NCBI RefSeq assembly: GCF_964031165.1
Contig: NZ_OZ035011.1
Coordinates: forward strand, 186,001 to 250,000
Direction: 5' to 3'
DNA: 64,000 nt
Origin: Rickettsiella endosymbiont of Rhagonycha lignosa
GTDB taxonomy: Bacteria; Pseudomonadota; Gammaproteobacteria; Diplorickettsiales; Diplorickettsiaceae
A program made the position numbers and the translations under genes. The notes under the pieces were generated by a model. It worked only from the letters and a program-made list of their open reading frames with translations. It did not search any database and had not been told where the DNA came from. Below, piece by piece: positions 35,499-43,614 of the stretch; position 1 is the first letter of the stretch; each line of letters opens with the position of its first letter.

Positions 35499-35758
35499 AG
35501 ATTCCTAACTTACCGCATGAAAAACCGATTAATGAAGAGGGACAATGGACTTCTGCGTGGAGTTTATGGCTACAGCAAATAACAACTTTACTACAAACCC
35601 ACTTATCCGATGAAGGTTTTCAACTGCCACTCAAACCGACTTCCATTATTACGCAATTAGATCAACCCAATAAAACGGGTCGTTTGATCTATGACATGAA
35701 TACTCAGCAATTTAAAGGTAACGTCAATGGTCATTTTAAAGTATTTCAGTTGGACTAA
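35495..35758 (+). CDS. small phage structural protein
   Basis: The 87-aa protein starts with an ATGA overlap of gp10. It has NEEGQWTSAWSLWLQQITTLLQ (in part) near residues 14-35 and ends GNVNGHFKVFQLD, typical of small podophage proteins encoded after gp10. In P22 the gp26 tail needle occupies this place, but this protein is too short for a needle. Role not established. Confidence 0.6.
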   Translation: MKIPNLPHEKPINEEGQWTSAWSLWLQQITTLLQTHLSDEGFQLPLKPTSIITQLDQPNKTGRLIYDMNTQQFKGNVNGHFKVFQLD

Positions 35759-35761
35759 GAC

Positions 35762-36130
35762 ATGAGTGTTTTTGGTGATATTGGAAACTTTTTATGGGGA
35801 GGTAATGATGCTGCTAGCCAGGCGGGGAATTATTACAATCAAATACCCGATATCTTAAAACAGTATTTAAAACCTTATGTTGACAGGGGTAATGCGGTTT
35901 TTCCGCAATTACAAGGACAATACGATCAACTATTAAACCATCCAGGTGATTTATTAAATAAACTCGGTCAAGGTTATCAACAATCTCCCGGTTATCAATT
36001 TCAACTCAATCAAGCATTAAGCGCAGGGAACAGAGCTTCAGCGGCTAAAGGAATGTTAGGTAGCCCTATGCAGCAACAACAAGCACAGCAAACAGCGAGT
36101 CAATTTACGAACCAGCTGCAGAATTATTAA
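35762..36130 (+). pseudogene. phage internal/tail protein, truncated by IS481-type insertion
   Basis: The 122-aa product has LKPYVDRGNAVFPQLQGQY and the block QSPGYQFQLNQALSAGN followed by AAKGMLGSP. These are hallmarks of a common podophage ejection/tail-associated protein. Homologues known to me continue beyond the FTNQLQNY point, but here a stop at 36128 coincides with the start of transposase homology. The C-terminus is therefore probably missing, and everything normally downstream (needle, ejection proteins, tailspike, lysis) is absent. Confidence 0.65.
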
Positions 36131-36540
36131 ATGGGACTGTATTACCATTTTTTGAATTAAATGAAATGGGAATATTACGCATACTGACCGATCGTGGCAC
36201 TGAGTTTTGTGGAAAGGTAGAACAACATGATTATGAGCTGTATTTGGCCGTCAATGCGATTGAGCATACCAAAACAAAAGCCTATCATCCGCAAACTAAC
36301 GGAATTTGTGAACGCTTTCATAAAACGATTTTACAGGAATTTTATCAAGTGGCATTTCGTAAAAAGATTTATGCTTCTCTTGACGAATTGCAAAAAGACT
36401 TGGATGATTGGCTCGCTTATTACAATAACAAGCGAACTCATCAAGGAAAAATGTGCTGTGGGCGTACGCCGATAGAAACATTTTTTGAGGGTAAAAAAAT
36501 CTGGCAGGAAAAAGTTGACAGTCTTAACTTCAACTGACAG
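36112..36540 (+). pseudogene. IS481-family transposase, 3' remnant
   Basis: From about 36112 the frame reads AAELLNGTVLPFFELNEMG and onward, including ILTDRGTEFCG, the second catalytic Asp of the rve DDE domain; HTKTKAYHPQTNGICERFHKT, with the catalytic Glu region, is reached in pieces of that motif near 36270-36330. YYNNKRTHQGKMCCGRTP and the C-terminus follow. The N-terminal helix-turn-helix and first Asp are gone, so the enzyme is dead. The phage gene at 35762 and this remnant overlap over CTGCAGAATTATTA, suiting both reading frames. Confidence 0.8.
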
Positions 36541-36617
36541 TAAGCACGACTGAAAAAATGGGTAACTGTCACATTAAGTTTGAACCACTACAACTAAGAA
36601 ATTATGCTGGCTTTGGG

Positions 36618-37950
36618 GAGCCTGTAAATAAAATTGTGTAAGTGCTTATTATTAACTAAGCTAGCGGACAAAAGCGCTAGTGCTACTTGAGAAATAAGCA
36701 ATGAAACAAGAACAAGAAATAAACCTAGACCCAAAATTAATAAACGAATTGGCTAAATCTATAAAGAGTGAAAAAGATATATCTGCTCTCAGCAAGCAGC
36801 TATTAAAACTCACCGTAGAACGAGCAATGGATGCTGAACTAGACGAGCATCTTGGCTACGAAAAGCACGCGATAGAAGGCAAGAATACGGGAAATAGCCG
36901 CAATGGTTATTCGCCGAAGCGATTAAAGGGTGATTTTGGCGAAGTTGAAATGAACACGCCTAGAGACCGAAATAGTACGTTTGAACCCCAACTTATTCGC
37001 AAAGGCCAAACGCGTCTCACGGAATTTGATGAACAGATTTTAGCGCTTTATGCCCGAGGTATGACCACACGCGATATTGCGGCTACGTTCAAAGAAATGT
37101 ACGGTGCCGAGGTATCGCATAGCTTGATTTCTAAAGTAACTGAAGCCGTTATGGATGAGGTTACGGTCTGGCAGAATCGTCCCTTAGAAGCAGTCTATCC
37201 CATCCTGTATTTAGATTGTATCGTTGTTAAATGTCATCAAGATAAACGGGTCATCAATAAATCCATTTATTTAGCTTTAGCCATTAATGCTGAGGGGAAA
37301 AAGGAATTACTAGGCTTGTGGATAGCCGAAACCGAGGGTGCAAAATTTTGGCTCTCTGTATTAACCGAATTAAATAATCGTGGAGTTAAGGATATTTTTA
37401 TTGCTTGCGTTGATGGATTAAGCGGATTTCCAGAGGCGATAAATGCGGTATTCCCAAAAACTAAAATTCAGCTATGTATTGTGCATCTTATTCGGTATTC
37501 GTTACGCTACGTACCGCATAAGGACATGAAAGCCGTTGTAGCGGATCTTAAGGTTATTTATCGTGCTATTTCTATTGAGCAAGCGGAAGAAGCACTTCTC
37601 TTGTTTAGTGAAAAATGGGATAAAAAATATCCAGCCATTAGCCGTTCATGGCATAAAAACTGGAGTAATATTGTGACCTTATTTGATTATCCTGACGACA
37701 TACGGAAAATTATTTATACTACCAATGCCATTGAATCACTCAATAGTGTTATTAGAAAATCGATTAATAATCGTAAAATTTTTCCTAATGACCAATCGGC
37801 ATTAAAAGTTGTATATTTAGCTGTACAGAAGGCATCACAAAAGTGGACTATGTCTTTACATGACTGGAGAGCTGCTATGAATCGATTCGCTATCGAATTC
37901 GAGGGCAGATTCTCCTAACTCGGCATTTACACAAAATGGTTTACAGGCTC
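36618..37950 (+). mobile_element. IS256-family insertion sequence, apparently complete
   Basis: The element is bounded by inverted repeats starting GAGCCTGTAAA (36618 on the plus strand; complement of 37950 on the other). They match at 23 of 28 positions. The element is about 1333 bp with one full transposase gene. No convincing 8-9 bp target duplication is visible outside the ends (GCTTTGGG left, TCGTGTCC right), which suggests later deletion or recombination at one side. Confidence 0.85.
36701..37918 (+). CDS. IS256-family (mutator-type) transposase
   Basis: The 405-aa protein is full length for the family and uninterrupted. It has GNSRNGYSPKRLKGDFGEVE-like N-terminal sequence (about 65-85), the catalytic Asp in YPILYLDCIVVKC (about 170), the second Asp in IACVDGLSGFPEAI (about 236), and the Glu in YTTNAIESLNSVIRK (about 345). 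It binds the terminal repeats and moves the element by a circular intermediate. It is probably functional. Confidence 0.95.
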   Translation: MKQEQEINLDPKLINELAKSIKSEKDISALSKQLLKLTVERAMDAELDEHLGYEKHAIEGKNTGNSRNGYSPKRLKGDFGEVEMNTPRDRNSTFEPQLIRKGQTRLTEFDEQILALYARGMTTRDIAATFKEMYGAEVSHSLISKVTEAVMDEVTVWQNRPLEAVYPILYLDCIVVKCHQDKRVINKSIYLALAINAEGKKELLGLWIAETEGAKFWLSVLTELNNRGVKDIFIACVDGLSGFPEAINAVFPKTKIQLCIVHLIRYSLRYVPHKDMKAVVADLKVIYRAISIEQAEEALLLFSEKWDKKYPAISRSWHKNWSNIVTLFDYPDDIRKIIYTTNAIESLNSVIRKSINNRKIFPNDQSALKVVYLAVQKASQKWTMSLHDWRAAMNRFAIEFEGRFS

Positions 37951-38398
37951 TCGTGTCCCCAAAATTTGTTCGCATCACGTGACTTATGTTAAGCCCCGAT
38001 TCGTCCGGCGTCCGCCACGCACTGGCTACCATCATGACTTGACGGCGTGATGCGTTTCCTGCTTCGCCCGTCAACGCACGCCTATCGCGGGCTCTTCGAC
38101 CGCACTTCGTGCTCTCCATGTCTCATCGAAAGCTTTAGCCATTGCCGTGCATCAACAACCTTCGCAACAACGTTTAACTCAATTAATCCAACGTATGGCC
38201 GAAATATTTTAATAATTTTTATAAAAATTATTCTAGGTTATCTGAAATACATCCAAAGTATTATTAGAACGTTGTGTGCCAGAATTGTACCAGACTGAGA
38301 TTTAATCTACGTAAACTACCGTGGTTTTCAGTAGGTTATTAAGTTTGCAAAGTACCGCAAGTTGTTGATTATTAATGATTTTTAAATTTAAATACCAA
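37951..38398. other. GC-rich patch and prophage right-end debris, no intact gene
   Basis: From 37951 to about 38165 the base composition shifts to visibly higher GC (for example CGTCCGGCGTCCGCCACGCA), unlike everything around it. Short frames exist but none looks like a protein family. The stretch at about 38110-38214 reads LAIAVHQQPSQQRLTQ and ends MAEIF-stop, possibly the C-terminal tail of a lost phage gene. From 38215 the sequence is AT-rich again and runs into the shared attP-type arm (38361-38398). Confidence 0.4.
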
Positions 38399-38439
38399 GT
38401 TCGAAGCCTGGTACTCTATCCAGCTGAGCTACGGGCGCA
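38399..38439. repeat. att core, copy 2 (between the two elements)
   Basis: The same 41 bp as at 21035, here with only the 5' half of the tRNA and no 3' half, so not a tRNA gene. It marks the right end of the 17.4-kb element and the left end of the 2.2-kb element. The 47 bp after it copy the sequence after copy 1 with one mismatch. Confidence 0.9.
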
Positions 38440-38496
38440 TGATCCCAAAGAGCCCGGCATTTTAACAGTTTATCCTTCATCCAGCTAGTCTCTTGC

Positions 38497-38936
38497 TTAA
38501 GCAATTTGATAGTGATGTAGGGAATTTGTAACAATTCTCCCTGCTGCTTTCTGAAGATGTCCACTGTTTAAATGTGCATAGCGTAGAACCATTTCAAAAC
38601 AAGACCATCCACCCAATTGCTGTAACTCTTGTAATGACGTCCCATTTTGAATGTGCCAAGAACAATGTATGGCGCAATCATGCCAATGAAAGTTGTCTAT
38701 TTCAGCTCTTTTCAAAATGCTTTGCGCCAAGCAGCTGTATTACATTGCTTAACTGGTTTACCTTTATAAGTAAACACAAACTCAATGTGTTTACCCATCT
38801 GTTTTCGGATAAGATCTATCGCTTTATCATTAAGAGGGACTGGTATTGCCGTTCTAGTTTTTGATTGTGATGCACTCACAAAAGCATGTCGCCTTATTAA
38901 ATCGACATTTCTTCATTTTAATCCTAAAACATTCCC
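38497..38936 (-). pseudogene. degraded tyrosine integrase of the second element
   Basis: The sequence is a diverged copy of the C-terminal part of int at 21121. NGTSLQELQQLGGWS and VLRYAHLNSGHLQKA retain the Tyr block, but the active-site block DFHWHDLRHTW has become NFHWHDCAIHC, losing the catalytic Arg. A frameshift follows near 38730. Homology to int continues on the minus strand to about 38936 and then ends, so the N-terminal half is missing. This element cannot move by itself but could be mobilised by the intact integrase. Confidence 0.85.
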
Positions 38937-39057
38937 CTCCAGAATTTTTTTGCCCTGTGCTGAGTTTCCTTTGAATATCTAATATTTCCTTAAGTCTAAG
39001 TTAATTTAAGTAATTTACTATAACTCCTACTATTTATGTTAAACAGGAAAGTAAAAA

Positions 39058-40392
39058 ATGTCAGAGAATGTATATTCATTTATTATTGACTGCAGTCTGG
39101 ATAAAAAAGGGAACATTCTTATTTACGAAGTACAGCCACTGGTTTTTTCAGGATTAGGGAGAAATACCTCGAAGATTGGACCAGCTTTCGATAAAGGATT
39201 CCCTGACTTTCATATTAAGCTAGATTATAGAAAACTTGGAATAGGATCCTACAAATCTAAAACAAAAACCGGTAAGAAAAAAATACTTATTACGGACAGA
39301 AGTCACTACAGGGGCAGTAAAGTAAAAAATAGTTATGACTACGTTGATAACAGCTCACTTTGGCTAATGCAACAATTATCTAATAAAGTATATCAAAGAC
39401 TTTATTTGCCTCCTGAAGTTTCGCCAGAATATACCTTATTTAGTTTATCTTTAAACATAGACACAGAAATAAAAAGAGTACTAGAGTATTTTAGAGAAAA
39501 AAATATAGATAAAATAGTTTTAAAACACCCTGATACATTTATGGGTGATGGTAATGTGTTTATTGATTCTATCCAAAATGAGAAGGCGATAAGGCAGGGG
39601 ATAGAAAAATTAAGAGCTATGAAATGTGTCAATACCAAGATATACCCAGAATATATTCTTGCAGAAAATCAAAAGACTTTACCAAGAATTAATAGGAAAA
39701 CAGGAGAGAAAAAAAGTGGTTTTACTACCTATAGAATCGTTGGGGTAGCCGGAGAAAATGGAATGTTAGGTTATTTTATTGCAACAAAATCAATTTCAAA
39801 TAATATAGATTCACATAAACGAACTACTTTAAAAGCTTATTTTGATGGCGAAAAAAAAATTCCTGCTTCGAGCATTGAACACTTTGGACTTAAGGAAAAA
39901 TATTATAAGATTGGTGAAAATAGTATTGAGATTAATCCAGAATCTTTAGACAAAATTTCAAAAGCTGTTCAAAAACTTTCTGAGGATTTATCGAATAAGC
40001 AGAATTTTGAAGCTCATGTTGATTCTTTGATCCTAACTAAAAAAGAAAAAGAACGTCAAGAGAAAGCACAGCTAATATCTAAATCTTTTCTTTCAGCACT
40101 TAAAATTATAGATTCAGATAATGTAGTAAAAGTAGAGACACAGATTAAAACAGAAGAAAATCTTGCTTTGTGTCTCTCAACGCTGCAACCGCGGCTACCT
40201 TTGGAAGTTTGTTTGTTTTTAAAAAAAGTTGCTTCTCAATGTATTAACAGTAACATTTATTCGCCACGTTCAAATTTTTTCTCTGCGTTTCAGCGTATTG
40301 AGATTAATATTAACACTAACTCAAAAATCTTTATGAATATTGCTGAAGAAACAATAAGTCCACGTGCAGGAAAACAAAAAAATTCAATGTAA
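39058..40392 (+). CDS. cargo protein of second element, possible ATP-grasp-like
   Basis: The 444-aa protein is the only intact gene between att copies 2 and 3. No family is firmly recognised. Residues 4-32 (FIIDCSLDKKGNILIYEVQP) and IDKIVLKHPDTFMGDGNVFI (about 155-175) recall the acidic-strand and Lys plus glycine-loop elements of ATP-grasp enzymes. TTYRIVGVAGENGMLGYFIA (about 222-242) could be the matching strand pair. The C-terminal 130 residues are charged and helical. No signal peptide. AACAGGAAAG lies upstream of the ATG. An effector, or an island-borne ligase, are both possible. Confidence 0.55.
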   Translation: MSENVYSFIIDCSLDKKGNILIYEVQPLVFSGLGRNTSKIGPAFDKGFPDFHIKLDYRKLGIGSYKSKTKTGKKKILITDRSHYRGSKVKNSYDYVDNSSLWLMQQLSNKVYQRLYLPPEVSPEYTLFSLSLNIDTEIKRVLEYFREKNIDKIVLKHPDTFMGDGNVFIDSIQNEKAIRQGIEKLRAMKCVNTKIYPEYILAENQKTLPRINRKTGEKKSGFTTYRIVGVAGENGMLGYFIATKSISNNIDSHKRTTLKAYFDGEKKIPASSIEHFGLKEKYYKIGENSIEINPESLDKISKAVQKLSEDLSNKQNFEAHVDSLILTKKEKERQEKAQLISKSFLSALKIIDSDNVVKVETQIKTEENLALCLSTLQPRLPLEVCLFLKKVASQCINSNIYSPRSNFFSAFQRIEININTNSKIFMNIAEETISPRAGKQKNSM

Positions 40393-40559
40393 AGAACTTA
40401 AAATTATCCTCAGCAATAGTAATGAATTTTTTCATAATAGGGAATTTGTAACGCAGTGACGTTTATTCTAGCGCAATTTCAGTCATTTTAGATAAATTGT
40501 AGTGTAACCAATATATCGCAAGTTGTTGATTATTAATGATTTTTAAAACTAAATACCAA

Positions 40560-40600
40560 GTTCGAAGCCTGGTACTCTATCCAGCTGAGCTACGGGCGCA
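40560..40600. repeat. att core, copy 3 (outer right end of island)
   Basis: A third identical 41-bp copy. Its left flank matches that of copy 2 (31-bp arm). Its right flank (from ACTCTAAAAAG) is only partly similar to the others, so it may be the original chromosomal tRNA upstream region. This is the end of the island. Confidence 0.88.
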
Positions 40601-40683
40601 ACTCTAAAAAGAATCGGCATTCTAACAGTTTATAACTCACTCAGCTAGTGGTTAGCTAGCTATCCATCGTTAGATTTAAGTTT

Positions 40684-41937
40684 TTAAACAGGAGAGCTAT
40701 TGATGCTAAATAGCGGAAAGTTTTGTCTATCCGTATTTTCAGCAGCGTGATAAGTGTTAAAAAAATTGCTTACGGTATTAGGCAATTCAGTTTTAAAATT
40801 TTGCAGATTCGAAGCGTCTAAATTTTTAACTTGATCTTCAAGATGTTTCATTAAAACATTTAGTTCATCATTTATAACGGGTGCATCTTGGCCAAATCTG
40901 TTTGCTAAAGCTAACATTTGTGGGAAATTAAAAAAGAAAACAGCTCCTAAATTGCTGCTCCAATTTAGAGTTTCAACTATAGGACCAGAATATCCCATTT
41001 GTTTTAAACTATCCGCCATGGCTTTATGTGTGGTGAATCCAGAGAATGATGCAGGCAATACAAAAAAAGCAGCCAGCAAAGAGGGTTTTTCTAAGGACAT
41101 CAATTTTTTACTGATGGAATTTATACCCTTAATAGAAAATCCTGCGCCAGGTATGCCGTTGCCAATAGCGGCCATCGATCCTAATATCGTGCTAACTGTT
41201 TTATCTATATTCCATGCATTCTCGGCTAAATTTTTCATGCCAAAATAACTTATTAATACATAAGCTACAAATTGTGGAAGACTCAGTAAGCTAATACCAG
41301 CATAAAGAGAACGGTAAATTATTTTAGATGGATTAAGTATAGTATTGAAGCGTGTTTCAGTTTGTTTCTCTATGGGTAATTGAGAAAAAATTTCAATGGT
41401 TTGGCTAATTCTTGCAATTAATTCTTTTTTTTGCGTATCGATATTATTTCTTTTTGCTAGTGAAAATATATTTTGAATTAATTCTAAAGTACCTACTAAA
41501 TTCACCCAGATATTTAAAACAGCAGCACAACCCTGTAAAGCCATCTGGGTATTATTGGCATATTCCTTCTTTTCATCATCATATATATTCATGAGAAAAT
41601 TAGGTGCCACACAAGCAATAGAAAATAGCATTGCAGTGACATATTTCCCAGGCATCGTACGAAATTGGGGTAATTCAGCAAGGTTAATAAAACTTTCATA
41701 ATTAAAGATTGAATTCGTTAGACTTCCACCTAATGCAGCTAGATATTGAAGCGAGGGACTGACTGATTTAGCTGCATTGAAAGATGAAGGCCAATACATA
41801 TACCCACTAAATGCTGAAACGCCAGCTAAACCTATTTTTTTAATGGTTAGCATGGGATCTCTTGTAATTTTTTGAAAAAAAGAAAAAGAATTAGTTTCTG
41901 CTGAACAAAGTAAAGGCGTATTTTCAGTAACTGGCAT
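40684..41937 (-). CDS. multi-span membrane protein with N-terminal dileucine-like motif, candidate effector
   Basis: The 417-aa protein has about eight hydrophobic stretches between residues 35 and 340 (for example LTIKKIGLAGVSAFSGYMYW; AMLFSIACVAPNFLM; LLAAFFVLPASFSGF). The hydrophilic C-terminal 70 residues have coiled-coil character. Residues 5-10 read ENTPLL, fitting the eukaryotic acidic dileucine sorting signal [DE]xxxL[LI] at an exposed N-terminus. AAGGAT precedes the ATG. No transporter family is recognisable. It may be a membrane effector delivered to host organelles, but an ordinary bacterial membrane protein is not excluded. Confidence 0.6.
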   Translation of the reverse strand: MPVTENTPLLCSAETNSFSFFQKITRDPMLTIKKIGLAGVSAFSGYMYWPSSFNAAKSVSPSLQYLAALGGSLTNSIFNYESFINLAELPQFRTMPGKYVTAMLFSIACVAPNFLMNIYDDEKKEYANNTQMALQGCAAVLNIWVNLVGTLELIQNIFSLAKRNNIDTQKKELIARISQTIEIFSQLPIEKQTETRFNTILNPSKIIYRSLYAGISLLSLPQFVAYVLISYFGMKNLAENAWNIDKTVSTILGSMAAIGNGIPGAGFSIKGINSISKKLMSLEKPSLLAAFFVLPASFSGFTTHKAMADSLKQMGYSGPIVETLNWSSNLGAVFFFNFPQMLALANRFGQDAPVINDELNVLMKHLEDQVKNLDASNLQNFKTELPNTVSNFFNTYHAAENTDRQNFPLFSINSSPV

Positions 41938-42049
41938 TTTTTTATCCTTTATAGCAGGAATAAATTTTTTCTTGAAAATTAATTATAAGAAAGAATAATT
42001 AAATTTTCCTTAACTAACAAGAAATTAATAAAGAAATTTTTATTTATTA

Positions 42050-42685
42050 TTAATTTAAGCCGAGGATCAATACATGTCTTTTTTCATCAAGACCTGCAAT
42101 TTGTAATGATTTCGCATCAATAAGTTTGAAATCAATATCCAATGCATTGATTTCTTCATTGGGATATTGCCCTTTCATCGCTAAAAAAATCCCATTTTCG
42201 CAGCATAAATGTTTTGTTTTATGTAAAAATTCATTGAGCTGGCTAAAGGCTCGACTTACTATGCTATTAAAACAATTTTCGGGATGGTACTTTTCAACGC
42301 GTACAGAAATGATATCTATGTTGCTAATCATTAAAGTCTGTTTGACGTGCGTTAAGAAGTGGGTTTTTTTTCCATTACTATCTAATAATACAAAACGATA
42401 TTGAGGATGTGTAAGCGCTAAAGGAAGACCTGGTAAACCAGCGCCCGTACCCACATCAAGAATGTGTGGACCTTGTAAATAAGGACTAATAGCAAGACTA
42501 TCGATAATATGTTTGGTGAGCATTTGTAAAGGATTGCGAATACTGGTTAAATTATGTATTTGATTCCATTTATGCAAAAGCAATATATATTCAATTAATT
42601 TTTTGCTGGTCACATCATCAATGTTAAAATGATTTTCGTTTAATTGTTTTAAAAGTTCGATATGTAATTGTTTAAAATCGGCCAT
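42050..42685 (-). CDS. rsmG: 16S rRNA (guanine527-N7)-methyltransferase
   Basis: I choose the ATG complementary to 42683-42685 (MADFKQLH). It gives 211 aa, near the 207 of E. coli RsmG, and GGCGGA lies upstream; a longer frame would run into dapB. The SAM site is HILDVGTGAGLPGLPLALTHP (in part, about residues 68-85), followed by FVLLDSNGKKTHFL. NLTSIRNP near residue 45 is the RsmG-specific N-terminal block. The enzyme methylates G527 of 16S rRNA using S-adenosylmethionine. It sits downstream of dapB on the same strand. Confidence 0.95.
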   Translation of the reverse strand: MADFKQLHIELLKQLNENHFNIDDVTSKKLIEYILLLHKWNQIHNLTSIRNPLQMLTKHIIDSLAISPYLQGPHILDVGTGAGLPGLPLALTHPQYRFVLLDSNGKKTHFLTHVKQTLMISNIDIISVRVEKYHPENCFNSIVSRAFSQLNEFLHKTKHLCCENGIFLAMKGQYPNEEINALDIDFKLIDAKSLQIAGLDEKRHVLILGLN

Positions 42686-42723
42686 TTTAGATTTTCCGCC
42701 TAATGTGCATAGTGCATTGATTT

Positions 42724-43455
42724 TTATAAAAAAGTTTCTAAGCCATAAACTAATTTTTTTAACGACATGACTTTGTTGCAAGCCAATAATACGCCGGGCA
42801 TAAAGGCATTACGGTCTATCGTTTCATGGGCGATAACCAGATTTCCACCGAGATGACCAAATATTACATCTTGTTTGGCGAGAAATCCTGGTAGACGTAA
42901 GGCATGTATCGGAATTTGATCTTTAACGGCACCACGGGCGCCAACTAATGTTTCATGAATTTTTTTGGTGCTAGGTTGTTTTTTTCTGGCAGAATTAATT
43001 AATTCAGCTGTTTTTATAGCGGTTGCAGAAGGAGCATCCAATTTATTTTCATGATGTGTTTCTATAATTTCGCATTCGGAAAAATACTGCGCAGCTTTTT
43101 CGGCAAAGCGCATCATTAATAAAGCCCCTATACAAAAATTCGGTGCAATGATTCCGCCTAAATTTTTCTCAGCGCAAAGATTTTGAAATTCTTGTATTTG
43201 TTCCGGAAGTAAACCGCTGGTACCGATAACAGGATGAGCACCGGCTAAGATAATATTTTTTGTATTTTCGTATATGACGGTCGCATTGGTGAAATCAATG
43301 ACAATATCGGCTTTTGCAGCAAGTATAGATTTTTTTAGATCATCTTTATCGTGTGTTTCTCCAACCAAATCTAGAGTTTTATCCGCATGAATAAATTTAA
43401 CAGTGGTTTGCCCCATGCGGCCCGCAGCGCCGTTAACAAGAACTCGAATAGACAC
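42724..43455 (-). CDS. dapB: 4-hydroxy-tetrahydrodipicolinate reductase
   Basis: The 243-aa protein has the NAD(P)H-binding VNGAAGRMGQT at residues 7-17, the VIGTSGL strand near 78-84, and the substrate loop ETHHENKLDAPSATA near 130-144 (E-x-H-H-x-x-K-x-DAPS-x-TA). It reduces HTPA to tetrahydrodipicolinate in the lysine and meso-diaminopimelate pathway. Its length is slightly below the E. coli enzyme (273), as in many bacteria. TCTCCT on the plus strand near 43463 supplies an AGGAGA site. Confidence 0.95.
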   Translation of the reverse strand: MSIRVLVNGAAGRMGQTTVKFIHADKTLDLVGETHDKDDLKKSILAAKADIVIDFTNATVIYENTKNIILAGAHPVIGTSGLLPEQIQEFQNLCAEKNLGGIIAPNFCIGALLMMRFAEKAAQYFSECEIIETHHENKLDAPSATAIKTAELINSARKKQPSTKKIHETLVGARGAVKDQIPIHALRLPGFLAKQDVIFGHLGGNLVIAHETIDRNAFMPGVLLACNKVMSLKKLVYGLETFL

Positions 43456-43517
43456 GGTAAATTCTCCTGTTGTTGCTAGGGATGGGAGTGACTATACTCT
43501 ATATTCTTCGCATGTGA

Positions 43518-43605
43518 ATTTTTGGCTGGTTGCTGCTCAACTCGTAATCCTCATGTATCTTGAATACATTTCGATTGCTTCATTCTCACGGGTCTTGCCA
43601 AAAAT
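43518..43605. repeat. intergenic imperfect palindrome, family copy 1
   Basis: Outer arms ATTTTTGGC (43518-43526) and GCCAAAAAT (43597-43605) enclose an inner hairpin ATGTAT-cttga-ATACAT (43553-43569), flanked on the minus strand by GAGGATTACGAG. The layout matches the palindrome at 47211-47280. It lies between dapB and a divergent transporter gene. Confidence 0.5.
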
Positions 43606-43614
43606 CCAATTCCA

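Larger units (their letters stand above)
21035..40600. mobile_element. tRNA-Arg genomic island: two tandem integrated elements
   Basis: The 41-bp core at 21035-21075 recurs at 38399-38439 and 40560-40600. The left element (21035-38399, about 17.4 kb) carries integrase, excisionase, zinc-ribbon genes, a P22-like head module, a cargo cassette and IS elements. The right element (38399-40560, about 2.2 kb) holds a decayed integrase related to the left one and one cargo gene. Copies 2 and 3 also share 31 bp on their left side (from GTTGTTGATTATTAATGA), as expected of two related attP arms. Copies 1 and 2 share 47 bp on their right side with one mismatch. Confidence 0.88.

Noticed and set aside
38047..38298. 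83-aa frame in the GC-rich patch
   Set aside because: Composition changes abruptly in the middle of the frame, there is no ribosome binding site, and the translation resembles no protein family.
38399..38439. Extra tRNA-Arg genes at 38399 and 40560
   Set aside because: Only the 5' half of the tRNA is present at each; there is no 3' half, so they are att copies and not tRNA genes.
42050..42781. Longer rsmG start overlapping dapB
   Set aside because: It would add 32 residues not found in RsmG and overlap dapB by 58 bp; the internal ATG at 42685 has a suitable ribosome binding site.
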